Shown piece by piece: positions 1 to 10,434 of a stretch of DNA of 64,000 nucleotides. Made by a program: the position numbers and the translations under genes. The stretch lies in contig JAJTTP010000019.1 of the NCBI GenBank assembly GCA_023313575.1, positions 248,001 through 312,000 on the forward strand, read 5' to 3'. Numbering within the stretch: the first letter of the stretch is position 1; each line of letters starts with the position of its first letter. The notes under the pieces are model-generated. The model was given only the letters and a program-made list of their open reading frames with translations, did not search any database and was not told where the DNA came from. This DNA is from Eutypella sp. D-1. Its lineage: Eukaryota > Ascomycota > Sordariomycetes > Xylariales > Diatrypaceae.

Positions 1-79
1 GCACCGATTTATTCGGAGCACTATCAACTGCAGTAATTGTGTCCGTACAAAATTTACATACACTAACGCCCGTTTGCAG

Positions 80-1588
80 ACCTCCTATTCGAGGTTCCTT
101 CAAACCTCATCCTCAAGCCCCTAACACCGCAGAGATACATAGCTTTTATCGCATTCGCCTGGGGGTTCGTATTCTTCCTGTCTACCTGAACCCGCCATAC
201 TCACACAAAAGCTAATGCCTAACGGTCGCAAACAGTATCGTGGCGATGTGCACGGGCTTCGTGCAGAGCTACGGGTCGCTGATCGCGGTGCGGCTGATCC
301 TGGGGATGCTAGAAGCGGGGCTGTTCCCGGGGCTGAACGTGTACCTGACGTTCTTCTACACAAAGCGGGAGCTGGCGCTACGGGTGGGATACCTGTTCGT
401 CAGCGCGGCGGTGGCCGGGGCGCTGGGTGGGCTGCTGGCCTACGGCATCGGGCACATGGGCGGGCTCGCGGGCCTCGCGGGATGGCGCTGGATCATGATC
501 ATCGAGGGCCTGCCGAGCATCCTGATCGGCGTCGCCGCCTACTTCCTGCTCCCCAACGACCCCCAACACGCCTACTTCCTGTCCCCCGCCGAGAAGCGCC
601 TCATGGTCGCCCGCTTCCGCCGCCACTACGGTGACACCGCCAGCGCCCAGGAATTCAGCCGCGACGACATGCTTGCCGCTTTCCGTGACTGGAAGGTCTG
701 GGCGTTCTGCATCGCCCAGTTCGGTGCCGACACCATGCTCTACGGTGAGTTCGGAAGTTCTCCTGCAACACTTTTGCTAGGCATGTGGGGTGATGTCATG
801 CTAATGGGAAGGAATCGATAGGTTACTCTACCTTTCTCCCCACCATCATCAAGGGCCTGGGCGACTGGTCGCCGGCGGAGATCCAACTCCTCACCATCCC
901 GTGCTACTTTGTGGGCGCCGTGACCTATATGACCGTCGCGTGGCTGTCAGACCGGCAGCAGAGGCGAGGACTCTATTGCGTCATCTTCGGCTGTGTCAGC
1001 GTCGTCGGGTACGGCATCCTGCTGTCCAACTCACCCGCGGGGGTGCACTACTTTGGGTACGCGCAATTTTCAACCCAACCCTCATCCTATCGGCGCTCGC
1101 TGACGTTTATGCCCTTCTAGTGCAATTCTGGTCGCAACCGGACTTTACGTAGCTGTCGGCCTGCCGCTGGCATGGCTGCCCAACAATAGTCCCCGGTACG
1201 GCAAGCGCACGACGGCCAACGGGATGCAGTTAACGATGGGAAATGCGTCGGGGATCATGACGCCGTTCATATAGTGAGTAGAAAGACCCCTATCCTCCCT
1301 CCACTCAGCTGAGCTCAAGTCCCACCTACCGAATCTCCTTCCCCGCTTTCATGATCTAACACGACGGCTAGCCTATCCGCGTACGCGCCGCGCTACATCC
1401 TGGGCAACGCGGTCTCGCTATCGATGGTGGGCATGGCGACGGTAATTTACGGGCTCCTGTGGTACCACTACGGACGGGAGAACCGGCGCCGCGCCGACGG
1501 CTTCGTCAGCCCCAAGCACGAGAACCTCTCGGAGGAGCAGCTCGCGGAACTCGGCGACGAGAGCCCCCACTACCGGTACACCGTCTGA
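80..1588 (+). CDS. MFS transporter, anion:cation symporter (Dal5/allantoate permease-like) family, 5' partial
   Basis: Plasma-membrane secondary transporter of the fungal ACS family, whose members carry allantoate, nicotinate, pantothenate or similar organic anions; the substrate here cannot be told. Exons that keep phase: 80-164, 236-744, 822-1056, 1121-1273, 1372-1588 (about 399 residues seen). The family signature LFEVPSNLILK lies at the left, followed by WGIVAMCTGFVQSYGSL across the first intron, then RLILGMLEAGLFPG. Several hydrophobic helices follow and a polar C-terminal tail ends in SPHYRYTV. Introns are 64-98 nt, with branch-like CTAAT/TGAC before the acceptors. The start codon and N-terminal exon(s) lie left of the window; bases 1-32 could be the end of an upstream exon (GT at 33, AG at 79), but the peptide there is not convincing. 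No frameshift or stop interrupts the spliced frame. Confidence 0.88.
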
Positions 1589-1854
1589 TTGGCCGCGGCG
1601 CAAGTTTTACTCCTGCCCGCCCTCTTTTTTTTTTCTTGGATTGGGGGGAGCTTTTATATAATTAGAGCTGTTTTTATCATTAGGATCGGTATCATTTTCC
1701 CAGAGTTTATCGTTAGACTGCAGGATAGATCAGGGCTTGGGCACCTGGGTGTTAGAGAGTTCGAACAAGGAGATTGAATACATAGTAGAGGTTACAGTTT
1801 TGGAGAATTTATGTATGATGACGGGCAGTGACATGGAAAGAGTACATAAGCCAG

Positions 1855-2365
1855 CGTTTGGGACACCTCCAAGGATTATTCGGACCACCACCAGGGAATT
1901 CAAGAGGACGCCAAGAACACCTATAGGGATCACTGAGAACACCTCCAAGGGTGATTTTGGGAGATTGGGACACTTTGATTCCCTCGATTTACTGAGGGTT
2001 CAGCGCAACACCACCTACAGGGGTTAGCTGCGACACCTACAGGGGCTAGGGGTACAGCTGAATACCGAAGTACTACGTGAACCTAGGTGCTGGATTTCAA
2101 GGTTGACTTTCACCACGATTTCGGCAAAGCACCAATTGATGGATCACGAGTCAAGTTCTCACGGTGCCTCATCGCCAACATGGACACGTTAAAAACAGGT
2201 GGAAAGAATAATCCATCCATAGAATACCCTTGTAGGTGTTCTCACGGATCCCTGGAGGTGGGCGATCACATGCATTGTAACTGAGCGTATGTATGCGTTC
2301 AGCCACCACCTCCAGGGATTAATGAGAACACCTCCAGGGACTACAGTTTCGGACACCTACCATTT
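1855..2365. repeat. cluster of degenerate ACACCT(C/A)CA(A)GGG motifs
   Basis: Copies or near copies are seen at about 1862, 1916, 1937, 2006, 2030, 2306, 2326 and 2351 on the plus strand and about 2231 on the minus strand. Spacing is irregular. The consensus is roughly ACACCTMCARGGR. It may be debris of a small non-autonomous transposon or a binding-site cluster; the sequence alone does not decide. Confidence 0.6.
2229..2338. repeat. 33-bp imperfect inverted repeat
   Basis: Arm 2229-2261 is the reverse complement of 2306-2338 at 28 of 33 positions, with a 44-bp spacer. The right arm begins CCACCTCCAGGGAT. The arms consist of the same short motif that recurs upstream, so this may be a foldback or MITE relic. 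Confidence 0.65.
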
Positions 2366-2832
2366 GGACACTCGACTTTTTACATCGAACTTAGCCCTAA
2401 AGAGGCAAATGCCCCACCTACTACTTTCAGACAAGTGCTTGATCGGGTAACTTATAGCAGGCGCGACGCGCTACAAGATACAGTAGCATAGTACCTAGTA
2501 GTAGAGTGAAGTTAACCACCGGTGTCTGCCTGGTTTAATTGGTTTTTGACGCGTCTGAGCTTAAGGTTAAATCTAAGGCATTTCAAAGGTCGTGACATCA
2601 CTCCACTCTGCCTTTATTTCGTTTCCATTCTACTTCTAGCTTTACCTCCTGCCCTTCTTCCCCATACCTGATACCTACCAAGGTACATATAGGCACCAAA
2701 CACCAGGCAGCGGACAATTACAGAATTTACAACTTCTCCAGCTACCTCCCTATCAAGGTCATTCAACCATTCATACCTTTACCAAACTCCGCTTCTTATA
2801 TACGGATCACAAACTGCCTTGAAGTTGTAAAA

Positions 2833-4091
2833 ATGGGTATTAAACACCTATTCCAGATAATCAAAGATGAAGCCCCCGATGCGATCAAGGAGGGCGATAT
2901 CAAAAACCAATTTGGTCGAAAGGTTGCCATTGATGCTTCCATGAGTATCTACAGCTTCATGATCGCCGTTCGTTCCGACGGTCAGCAGTTGATGAACGAA
3001 GACGGTGCCACCACCTCCCACATCATGGGTATGTTCTATCGTACTCTTCGCATGATCGAGAATGGCATAAAACCTCTCTACGTCTTCGATGGCGCGCCCC
3101 CGAAGCTCAAGTCCGGCGAGCTGGCCCGCCGCTTCCAGCGCAAGACCGAAGCGAAGGAGTCTCTCGAGGAGGCTAAGGAGACAGGTACCGCGGAGGATGT
3201 CGAGAAGTTCTCCCGGAGGACCGTCCGTGTCACGAGGGAGCACAATGAGGAGTGTCAGAGACTGCTGAAACTCATGGGCGTCCCTTATATCATCGCTCCG
3301 ACCGAGGCCGAAGCCCAATGCGCCGTCCTGGCCAAGGCTGGGAAAGTCTACGCTGCTGCTAGCGAGGATATGGATACCCTCTGCTTCGAAACCCCCATTT
3401 TATTACGCCATCTTACCTTCAGCGAGCAGCGCAAGGAGCCGATTCAGGAGGTCCACCTTGACCGAGTAATGGACGGACTGGGAATGGATCGCAAGCAAGT
3501 ACGTTATATCACGTTATACCATGCTTCAGGGTGCGCAACGCGTGGATGTATACTAACTGGCCTACGTAGTTTGTGGATCTCTGCATCTTACTCGGCTGCG
3601 ATTATCTCGACCCCATCCCCAAGATCGGCCCCCACACCGCCCTAAAGCTCATCCGCGAGCACGGTTCGCTAGAGAAGGTCGTCGATTTCATCAAGAACGA
3701 CTCGAAGTCCAAGTATACGTTACCCGAAGACTGGCCTTTCGAGGACGCGCGCGCCCTGTTCTTCGAGCCCGACGTGCGCAAGGCCGACGACCCCCTCTGC
3801 GACGTCAAGTGGGAGAAGCCCGACATCGAGGGCCTGGTCCAGTTCCTCGTCACCGAGAAGAACTTCAACGAGGACCGGGTCCGGGGCGCCGGCGCCAGGC
3901 TGGAGAAGCACATGAAGAGCTCCCAGCAGGCCCGGCTCGAGGGCTTCTTCAAGCCCATCGCCAAGACTGAAGAGGAGAAGAAGGTCCACAAGCGCAAGCT
4001 CGAGGAGCAGAACGAGGCCAAGAAGAAGAAGCTCAAGGAGGAGAAGAAGGAAAAGGCCAAGCTGAAGGCGAAGCCCCGCGGAGCGGCGTGA
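2833..4091 (+). CDS. FEN1: Flap endonuclease 1 (Rad27/FEN1)
   Basis: Structure-specific 5' flap endonuclease and 5'-3' exonuclease of Okazaki-fragment maturation and long-patch base excision repair; nuclear, bound to PCNA. Exons 2833-3498 and 3570-4091 around a 71-nt intron give 395 residues, the usual family length. The N-terminus [20 protein letters not shown] starts with the catalytic Gly2. Acidic metal ligands are visible: D34 (IDAS), D86 (FDGAPP), E158/E160 (TEAEAQC), D179/D181 (SEDMDT) and D233 (LLGCDY). The helix-hairpin-helix is in the second exon ([10 protein letters not shown]). A PCNA-interacting box QARLEGFF is at residues 342-349, followed by a Lys/Glu-rich basic tail. All key residues are present. 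The only downstream neighbour, the AA9 gene, is convergent. Confidence 0.97.
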
Positions 4092-4604
4092 ACAGCCCAC
4101 ATTTCCCCCCGTCTTCGGCTTCGTGAGTACAAAATTGGGTGGGCGGCGGTTTGTGTCTCTCCCTTTTACGGCGTTCACTGGCTAGGGGCGTTTGCATGAT
4201 TCATGAGATTCGGGAGTCTACGGGTATTTCTATTGCTACGAATGGATGGGCACACAGAGGATGCGATATATGGGACGTATTCACGAAGAGGGCACGTACG
4301 GATGGCATTTGCCAGTGCTCTGGGACATATAGCGTTATATTGCTAATCTCTAACCAACACCGCATACTTTACTGAACCTTAGTCATTTTGCTTTGGGGAG
4401 AGCGTAAATGTGTACATCGAATCAACCTAACCTGCCATGCCTGGACAATGCCGATAGCCACATATCACTGGACTTCTTCCAATACGTATGCCTTCGTAAC
4501 TTCCTACCCCCGGAGTGGACTAGCGCCACGTAGGAAAGTATTTAACAGCTTGAGCCGCGCCCGCGCAGGCACATACTCGTGGGCCGGGAGGGAGACCCAT
4601 TCGT
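4092..4604. other. convergent 3' spacer between FEN1 and the AA9 LPMO gene
   Basis: No gene recognised. Short open stretches on the plus strand lack family features and run into the 3' end of the LPMO gene on the other strand. Confidence 0.55.
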
Positions 4605-5690
4605 TCAAGCTGTCAAAGGATCAGTCGACGCCAGCCAGAAATTATTCACCATGCAGAAGGATCGGATTTAATTACTCAAGGCGAAAGACATTGGGAAGTT
4701 GGCATATCAACAGAGGGCAAGGGAAAAGACCGAAGAAAAAAAAAAGGGGGGGGGGGGGTCGCAAGGGAAAGATTGAGAAGAAACACATACAGCACGTAGC
4801 CACCTCGCCGCCGGGGGCCGCGTACGTGGTGGGATCGAAGCCGTTGTAGAAGTTGGGGATATAGATGTTAGCGTCGTCAGCCTTGTAGGCGCCCGGCAGC
4901 GATATCTTGGGCGCGCATGATGACCCGCTGCCGCCCTCGATAGCGAGTTGTGCGCAGCCGATGTAGAATTGCGCGCCGCCCGGCTCTTGCGCCCCGTGCA
5001 GCGCTAACATCTCGGAACGGAGCTGTTCGCGGTGGTTTTGTTGGTGGTTAGTCATATCGTTATGCCCGCAGATGATACTCAAGGGGTTCCGTAGTGGAAG
5101 TGGAAGTGGAAGTGGTGGAGACTTACGAGGTACTCCCCAGCGGGCAGGGCCTCAGGGAGGCGGAAGGAGTACTTCATTTCGTCGGCGGCCATGATCTCGT
5201 TGGCCCACTGTCCACCCTCGTACGCGAGTTCGTCGATCTTGAACCAGCCGGCGCCGGTACCGGCCGCACCCTCCGCGCCGCCGTCGATCGGCCCGAAGAG
5301 GAAGTGCGTGATCGGCCCCGGATGCGTCGACGAGTCCCACTGTACCGTGATCTCGTCGCCGGCGCGCGCCGACGCCGTCGCTACGCCCGCCCCGCTCGTC
5401 CCGTCTACGTTGCACGCTATGTCGTTACTGTCGACGTCGGTCTAGAGTTTGCGCTTTGGGTTTTAGCCTCTTTTTCTTCTTCTTCTTTTGCCTTTGCCTT
5501 TGCCTTCTCCCTTTGTCTTTCAGGGTGGGAGGGAGTGACCGACCACCGGGCTGTTGCTAGGCGGCATGCGGATCGCCACCTCCAAGCCGGGGCTCTCCCC
5601 GTTAACCCAGAACTGATGGAAGTTCTGGTGCGCCGAGACGACGGCGGCCGCTGCCGCGAAGAGGGAGGCGGTGGTTAGTGGCCTCGTCAT
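4605..5690 (-). CDS. AA9 (GH61) lytic polysaccharide monooxygenase
   Basis: Secreted mono-copper enzyme that oxidatively cleaves cellulose or related beta-glucans. Exons on the minus strand: 5690-5544, 5441-5127, 5022-4791 and probably a 5-nt last exon 4609-4605, giving about 232 residues. The signal peptide is residues 1-20 (MTRPLTTASLFAAAAAVVSA). The mature protein starts with the copper-binding His21 (HQNFHQFWVNGE). RMPPSNSPVTDV spans the first intron. Second copper His89 is in STHPGPITHF, the conserved H163 is in ALHGAQ and the axial Tyr174 is in AQFYIGCAQ; Cys59 and Cys177 fit the core disulfide. No CBM1 module follows. The 3' end is the weak point: a strong GTATGT donor right after GEVATC allows a 181-nt intron and a terminal SER-stop exon; reading through instead gives an unlikely low-complexity tail over a poly-C run. 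Confidence 0.92.
4746..4759. repeat. A/G homopolymer run (poly-A then poly-G)
   Basis: A run of A followed by a long run of G lies inside the proposed last intron of the LPMO gene. It is prone to assembly and sequencing error, which matters for reading the 3' end of that gene. Confidence 0.8.
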
Positions 5691-6626
5691 CTTTTTTTGA
5701 AATGTATTCAGTCGCTCAACAAAGAGTGGGTGGAAAGCAGGCCGGACAGAAGAGCTAGCAAGTACGGCTAGATGGGCGGTCTACAACAGTGAGTATGGAA
5801 ATCATATATGGAAATTTCACATAAGGGGTAGAGAGTGATAATCAGGGGCATATATGCTTACCTATATAGCTGGTTTGCAGACAGTGCTTCTATTGGTGGG
5901 CCTCTCGTACGGCTCAACTACCGTCGAGGCGACATGGTCCTACCAGCCCAGCCTACCCTACGATGCGTTGATCGTTACCTCCTCGTACTGTCCTCCTATT
6001 GTGCTCGTATTATTCCGCGAAAGAGACCGCCGTATCGCGGCGTACGGATTGCGACGCCCCCAAGGCGGAAGCTCTCACCCCGGCCACTCAACTCGGCCGT
6101 CGTCCGTGGGCCCCACACCCGCGCGACGACCGTGCGAGAGGATTCGTGGGAAATCTCGACCAGGAGGTCGTACGGCTATGGAAATCCCCCCTCCCCCCGA
6201 ACGCGCCTTCTCGATTCATAGATAATTATTTAACTGCCCATTTTGGCGAATATTCTTCCTTCATACTATGATTGGCAGTTAGGCTGTAACACAGAGACGG
6301 TGGATTGTGATGTTTCCCCGACGCAGGTTGCCATGGCCATGGGATCATCTAAGAGCCTGCGTAAGTATTAACTCCTTCTAATTCTTGATTTGATAGAAGC
6401 TGCATGCAGTGCCCTTTTTTAATGTTGCTGCGCCTGCTAACGTTTTTCTAGGATCGAAAGTATGAGTATGCGATACCTCACGTAGAAGAATGGCACGATA
6501 TAGCGATCCACTTACCCACTCCAGGTTATCAATTCGAAACAATCGATGGATTTGGTGTTAACCCCCCCCCCCCCCCCAGTCAATCCCATCTAAAAACGAC
6601 CCGCCGACTACATGTAGCCGAATGCA
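5691..6626. other. LPMO upstream region
   Basis: Promoter side of the AA9 gene. Three overlapping open frames between 5835 and 6271 on the plus strand lack recognisable domains. One (5854-6225) begins with a hydrophobic stretch resembling a signal peptide but continues as Arg/Pro-rich, out-of-frame-looking sequence; not called. A run of about 17 C lies near 6560-6577. Confidence 0.5.
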
Positions 6627-7028
6627 TTAGATATATCGAAACATGTTGTTCCTGACGCCCCGCCTCATGGCGACGGGCTTGCCGTCCTCGTACTCGACCC
6701 CGGAAGCTCCGCCGTCCCCTGCGATGCCCGACATCTTCCGCCGCAGCTCCTCGTCCAGCTCTGCCATGGTCTTCTTCTGCGTCCCCTCCCCTTTAGGTTT
6801 CTTCTGGTCTTGTGATGCGGTGATGGCAGCCCTCTCTGTTGCCCCTTCTTCTTGAGTTACCGTCTTCGGTGCTATGACTGAAACGTCTTCGTCCTTTTGG
6901 GCTTCTGACTGATTGGTACTGCCTTGAGGGCTTGACCGTGCCCCTAAACTTAGACCAGCGATTCCATGGCCATGGGCCAGCCGAGCAGCGGGACGCCTTA
7001 GTTGAGGGGCTCGCTTAATGGCTTGCAT
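6627..7028 (-). CDS. small conserved hypothetical protein, probably mitochondrial
   Basis: A 133-residue intronless protein. The N-terminus MQAIKRAPQLRRPAARLAHG is Arg-rich, lacks acidic residues and resembles a mitochondrial targeting sequence. The middle is low-complexity and charged. The last ~45 residues look like the conserved core: TMAELDEELRRKMSGIAGDG, then GVEYEDGKPVAMRRGVRNNM and a short FRYI end. I recall this C-terminal pattern in small uncharacterised ascomycete proteins but know no function. Codon use is GC-rich in the third position at the conserved end, supporting real coding. The function is unknown; targeting is inferred. Confidence 0.78.
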   Translation of the reverse strand: MQAIKRAPQLRRPAARLAHGHGIAGLSLGARSSPQGSTNQSEAQKDEDVSVIAPKTVTQEEGATERAAITASQDQKKPKGEGTQKKTMAELDEELRRKMSGIAGDGGASGVEYEDGKPVAMRRGVRNNMFRYI

Positions 7029-7586
7029 TATAAGTGTGTGGAATGAAGTCTCCTAGACGCCCTCATAGGCGCGTGTGTGCGTGATATGAAAGATGGTACA
7101 TATGGGGTAAGATGTGCTCGCGGCATTTGTCGCTATAACTTTTCTCGGAGCTCTAATGCCTACCCACTAAATTTAGAAGGAGACTCAAAGAAATTGAAGG
7201 AAAGACACATGTAAATATGACGTCACTTCCAAGTATCCCTCCTTATCCTTAATTGATCAGACGCCCCGTGAATCAATTAGACTCACAACTTGTATAACTA
7301 TTACTGTATAGGAAATCATCATTTGGCCCGACAGCACGGTAAAGTCAGAATTAAGCTTAAATTGTGCTACTTGGTTGATCCCCGCATTCCACCTGCCAAT
7401 CTATCCATTCGATGCGACCAGAGAATGACCGGCCTCCTTTCTCCCTTCGATATAGAGAGTAGCCTTCCCTTACGGACAGAAGAGTCAGCTGGATGCTTTT
7501 CCTAAATGAAGCAATCTATGCCCGCAACATACCGGGTCGATATGAGGCACACTGCTCTGGTGATAGACGCTTATATACCGCGCTGT
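7029..7586. other. intergenic spacer
   Basis: Upstream flank of the small mitochondrial-like gene. A 71-codon open stretch (7290-7505, plus) has no features. Nothing else recognised. Confidence 0.5.
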
Positions 7587-7745
7587 CTATAAACTCTCCT
7601 GTGATTGCCCGACCGACTCATCAGTAGCCCTTGCCCGCTCCACACCCTCTAAGAACCCATTTTGCCAGCAGAAATAGCAGCAGGGCCCTAGAATCACAAA
7701 GGACACGCCGATGACGATCCCTATGACTGCGCCGGCATCAAGCAT
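7587..7745 (-). CDS. possible 52-residue single-pass membrane micropeptide or terminal exon
   Basis: An open frame starting at the ATG ending at 7745 encodes 52 residues with one strongly hydrophobic helix (AGAVIGIVIGVSFVILG) followed by PCCYFCWQNGF and a polar tail ending QESL. The Gly/Ile-rich helix with a Cys-rich exit is typical of the transmembrane segment in fungal surface proteins. It could therefore be the last coding exon of a longer, decayed or unrecognised gene: an AG acceptor (ATCACAG) sits just upstream on the minus strand in compatible phase. No partner exon was found with confidence. Confidence 0.35.
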   Translation of the reverse strand: MLDAGAVIGIVIGVSFVILGPCCYFCWQNGFLEGVERARATDESVGQSQESL

Positions 7746-8722
7746 GGCGTTGAGAACAGACTGTGATCTTGTTGGTTACCGTGAGTCGTGTGGGAGGCAG
7801 TAGAAGGACATTTGGTCAGCTCTTTTTTGGCCCCCGGCTGCAAAGTGGCGAATGATATAATACGACGACGAAATTGTTTAGCAGTCAGAAAGGAAAGAAA
7901 CGAGGTATGCCGTTTGCAAATTCTTCTTCGAAAGATGGGCAACCCGTTTTCTATACTGATATTACAAACATTACCTTAGTCCTACATGATCGTCATTTCA
8001 ATCCACGTCCATCTGGTCTCCCGTCCATGCCTGACTCACTATAATAGCGCATGTAACTTGAACGTCTCTCCTAAAGTGATCGCATGGAATGTCGGTTTTT
8101 GTTTGCCTTGGACGGGAAGACTCCATAGATTTTATCTCCCCGCCCTATCGATCTTATTCCATGACACAACATATTCAAGTGACAGGGGCAATCAGGCCGG
8201 TACCACCTAACTTGTTGGCAGAGCCTAAGCGGTTGAGTGTATGAATTACACTCAACCTGGACTTAGGTATGAGCCTAGTTATTTTATTCAATATCAATAC
8301 CTCAACTGAAGAAGTTCATTGTATAGCTTAACAGTAACATAGTTTATCCCGAAGATCCAGGCCTTTTCGCATATTAAGACATAATAAGGCACGAGCTGGT
8401 CTTTGTATGGCCTCGGCAGTGCTATCGGCTCAGTTGCTCCTTTGTGTACAGGTAAGCCTTACAATCACGGATGCGGCCGCGAGAATCCACCGCGACACAA
8501 TGAATTGACCGAATCGGATACGACAAAGGTCGTTACCTGATGCAAGAAACTATCAAGTAGCCCTAAAAGGTTCGACCTGCCAGGGGGCAGATACTCGGCT
8601 TCCCTAAACTTTTTCGATCTTAGAGTTCGACAGAAAACGTCGACCGGACATCTTGTCCGACGGTACCATTTCGCTTTGAGTTCATTGACTTGTTATCAGA
8701 AAGGATCATCCGACTACCGAAC
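7746..8722. other. intergenic spacer
   Basis: Upstream region of the Ulp1-like gene. No recognisable gene, RNA or repeat. Confidence 0.5.
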
Positions 8723-9949
8723 ATGTCGAGAAAGCGACCTCGTTTGGATGGAGCCGGGGTCGACGAGCGCAATCCTGACTGGTCGCGCGCCTGTGTTCTT
8801 GACAATGGCATGATCACTCCGAAGGTTAACAGGGCAGGGATGGACAGGAGGGGGATACCAAATCCCGCCGCCGCGACGGAAAACCTGTACGCACTCAACA
8901 CGCTGCAACAGCGGCAGGACTCGCCGTGCAACGACACTATTCTCAAGTATAGCTTGCAAGCCTGGATGAGCTACCTGCCGGATGAGGTGTACAATAACAT
9001 CTACGTCGGCGATGTGCCGGGTGAGGAGACGGACTTCTCGATGTTCGTGAGTGACACAGATTTCGAGGCCCGGCTATCTACGCGTTGGCCACAGGACCAC
9101 GATATGTACATCAACATGAAACAGTCTCCCTACTTCTTCTGGCCTATCAACACGGGCGACAACCACTACGTGACACTTATCATGGTGCTGGGGATAAACG
9201 GAACTAAGGCACAGGAGCGGCTCAGGGCGCTCGAAGACCACAGGCGCATCCACGACCCGACTCTTGAGGTGCCTGTCCCTTGGGAAGAGGTCGTACAGTG
9301 GAGCATCGTTGATCCGAAGCGGGGACATCTCGACGCCGAGGGCAAGGAGCAGAACCAGCGCGAGAGGGACCGACACGTGCTGCGCATTCAGCACGTCAAG
9401 AAGCGGGTGCGACGCATTCTCAGCCATGGCGGCATAAAGTGGCTGAAAGAAACGAAGTACATGAGCACCGTCGAGGAGCCAAAGTTCTCGCTGCCATGGA
9501 TACCGCCGCAGTTGGACGAATGGAGCTCGGGGTTCCGGTCTTTCGCGCTAATCAAGAAGCAATGCGAAGTGGTGCTCGACCTCCACTGTGGCGAGGAAAT
9601 CTGGCTTGAAACCTACTTCTGGCAGAGCGCGATGGGTTATTTCAACCCTCACGCTACACGACACGAGATGATGGGTCTGCTCGCCGTCAGCTGCATCCGC
9701 GACATGAATTGGCAGGCTCGTATCGCTATCGAGCCCGTTCACCTCCTCGACGGCATCAACGGCCAGCAGGGGTTCCCAGCCCGCTTGCTGCGCCCGACCG
9801 CAGAGATCACGACATACACTCCCCAGGTCCAGTTGGACGGCACCGATCAGATGCGTGTTTCTAGAGGATCTCCGGTAAATATATTACATCATCCTGTCTA
9901 CTACCAGAGAAAGAAGCAGACAGGCTTTAAGGAGCCGCAGGGTCATTAG
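8723..9949 (+). CDS. Ulp1-like (C48-type) cysteine-protease-fold protein, uncharacterised
   Basis: An intronless 408-residue protein. The start at 8723 (MSRKRPRLDG, a nuclear-localisation-like basic cluster) is preferred over an in-frame ATG 33 nt upstream. The central part resembles the core of SUMO/ubiquitin-like proteases: FFWPINTGDNHYVTLIMVL matches the catalytic His region (His148) and VVQWSIVDPKRG the Asp region (Asp197). A long Arg/Glu/Gln-rich linker follows, then VVLDLHCGEEIWLETYFWQS and HEMMGLLAVSC. A classic Asp-Cys-Gly catalytic cysteine motif is not evident, so the protein may be inactive or divergent. Such orphans are common in Sordariomycete-type genomes. The coding call is firm because the frame stays open for over 1.2 kb at normal GC; the function is tentative. 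Confidence 0.75.
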   Translation: MSRKRPRLDGAGVDERNPDWSRACVLDNGMITPKVNRAGMDRRGIPNPAAATENLYALNTLQQRQDSPCNDTILKYSLQAWMSYLPDEVYNNIYVGDVPGEETDFSMFVSDTDFEARLSTRWPQDHDMYINMKQSPYFFWPINTGDNHYVTLIMVLGINGTKAQERLRALEDHRRIHDPTLEVPVPWEEVVQWSIVDPKRGHLDAEGKEQNQRERDRHVLRIQHVKKRVRRILSHGGIKWLKETKYMSTVEEPKFSLPWIPPQLDEWSSGFRSFALIKKQCEVVLDLHCGEEIWLETYFWQSAMGYFNPHATRHEMMGLLAVSCIRDMNWQARIAIEPVHLLDGINGQQGFPARLLRPTAEITTYTPQVQLDGTDQMRVSRGSPVNILHHPVYYQRKKQTGFKEPQGH

Positions 9950-10331
9950 AGGGGAGAGAAATCTACACCGCTGATAGGGGTTACGATACTTGGTAATTTT
10001 TGATACCAAACTGTAGAAAGCACCATTGATCATGCGCATGGTTTATTCATTTCACCGGGGACTTACGTGTACTTACTTATAATTATGCGAATTTTCTTTG
10101 TACCCTTGTGGGCCGGGATAAATCGTCCGTCGTATCACTTAAGCCTGATCCATAAGTGAACTCTTTGTCATGAGAGTGTTTGACCCTGGTAAAACAAGGC
10201 TGAGAGGCCCAATCGCAACATTATGAAAGCTCGCCTTTGAGCAATAGACACGATAGGAAAAAAAAAAAGAAGAAGCTTTCTTCACATGTAGCACAAGATG
10301 AAAGGATGGAAATACCAAAAAAGATATCGCA
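9950..10331. other. intergenic spacer
   Basis: 3' flank of the Ulp1-like gene and 3' flank of the minus-strand tRNA. An A-run at about 10259-10268 reads as T on the minus strand, but it lies about 65 bp beyond the mature 3' end, far for a Pol III terminator. Confidence 0.45.
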
Positions 10332-10434
10332 GGCCCGAACCAGGGATCGAACCTGGGACCTCTCGCATACTCAATTGAAGTACTTAGGAAGTTTGGAACC
10401 CTAAGCGAGAATCATACCTCTAGACCATCCGGGC
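10332..10434 (-). tRNA. tRNA-Pro (anticodon AGG) with intron
   Basis: Minus-strand cloverleaf of 72 nt plus a 31-nt intron (10368-10398). Acceptor stem GCCCGGA pairs with TTCGGGC (one G-T), the discriminator is C, the D arm contains TGGTCTAGAGGTA, the anticodon stem TCTCGC pairs with GCGAGA, and the T arm is CCAGG-TTCGATC-CCTGG. The anticodon loop reads TT-AGG-G, with the intron after position 37, the canonical site for nuclear tRNA introns. It decodes CCN proline codons (A34 expected to become inosine). Internal A and B boxes are intact, so it is probably functional. Confidence 0.95.

Larger units (their letters stand above)
1589..2832. other. intergenic spacer with short dispersed repeats
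   Basis: No gene recognised. The left part holds a T-run and AT-rich 3' flank of the transporter. From about 1855 to 2365 a short motif close to ACACCTCCAAGGGA recurs (separate entries). 2580-2832 is pyrimidine-rich and is the likely promoter and 5' UTR of the FEN1 gene. Confidence 0.6.

Noticed and set aside
5835..6271. Three overlapping plus-strand open frames, one with a signal-like start
   Set aside because: No domain, no splice partners, Arg/Pro-rich nonsense-like composition after the first 60 codons, and three frames open at once point to chance in GC-rich DNA.
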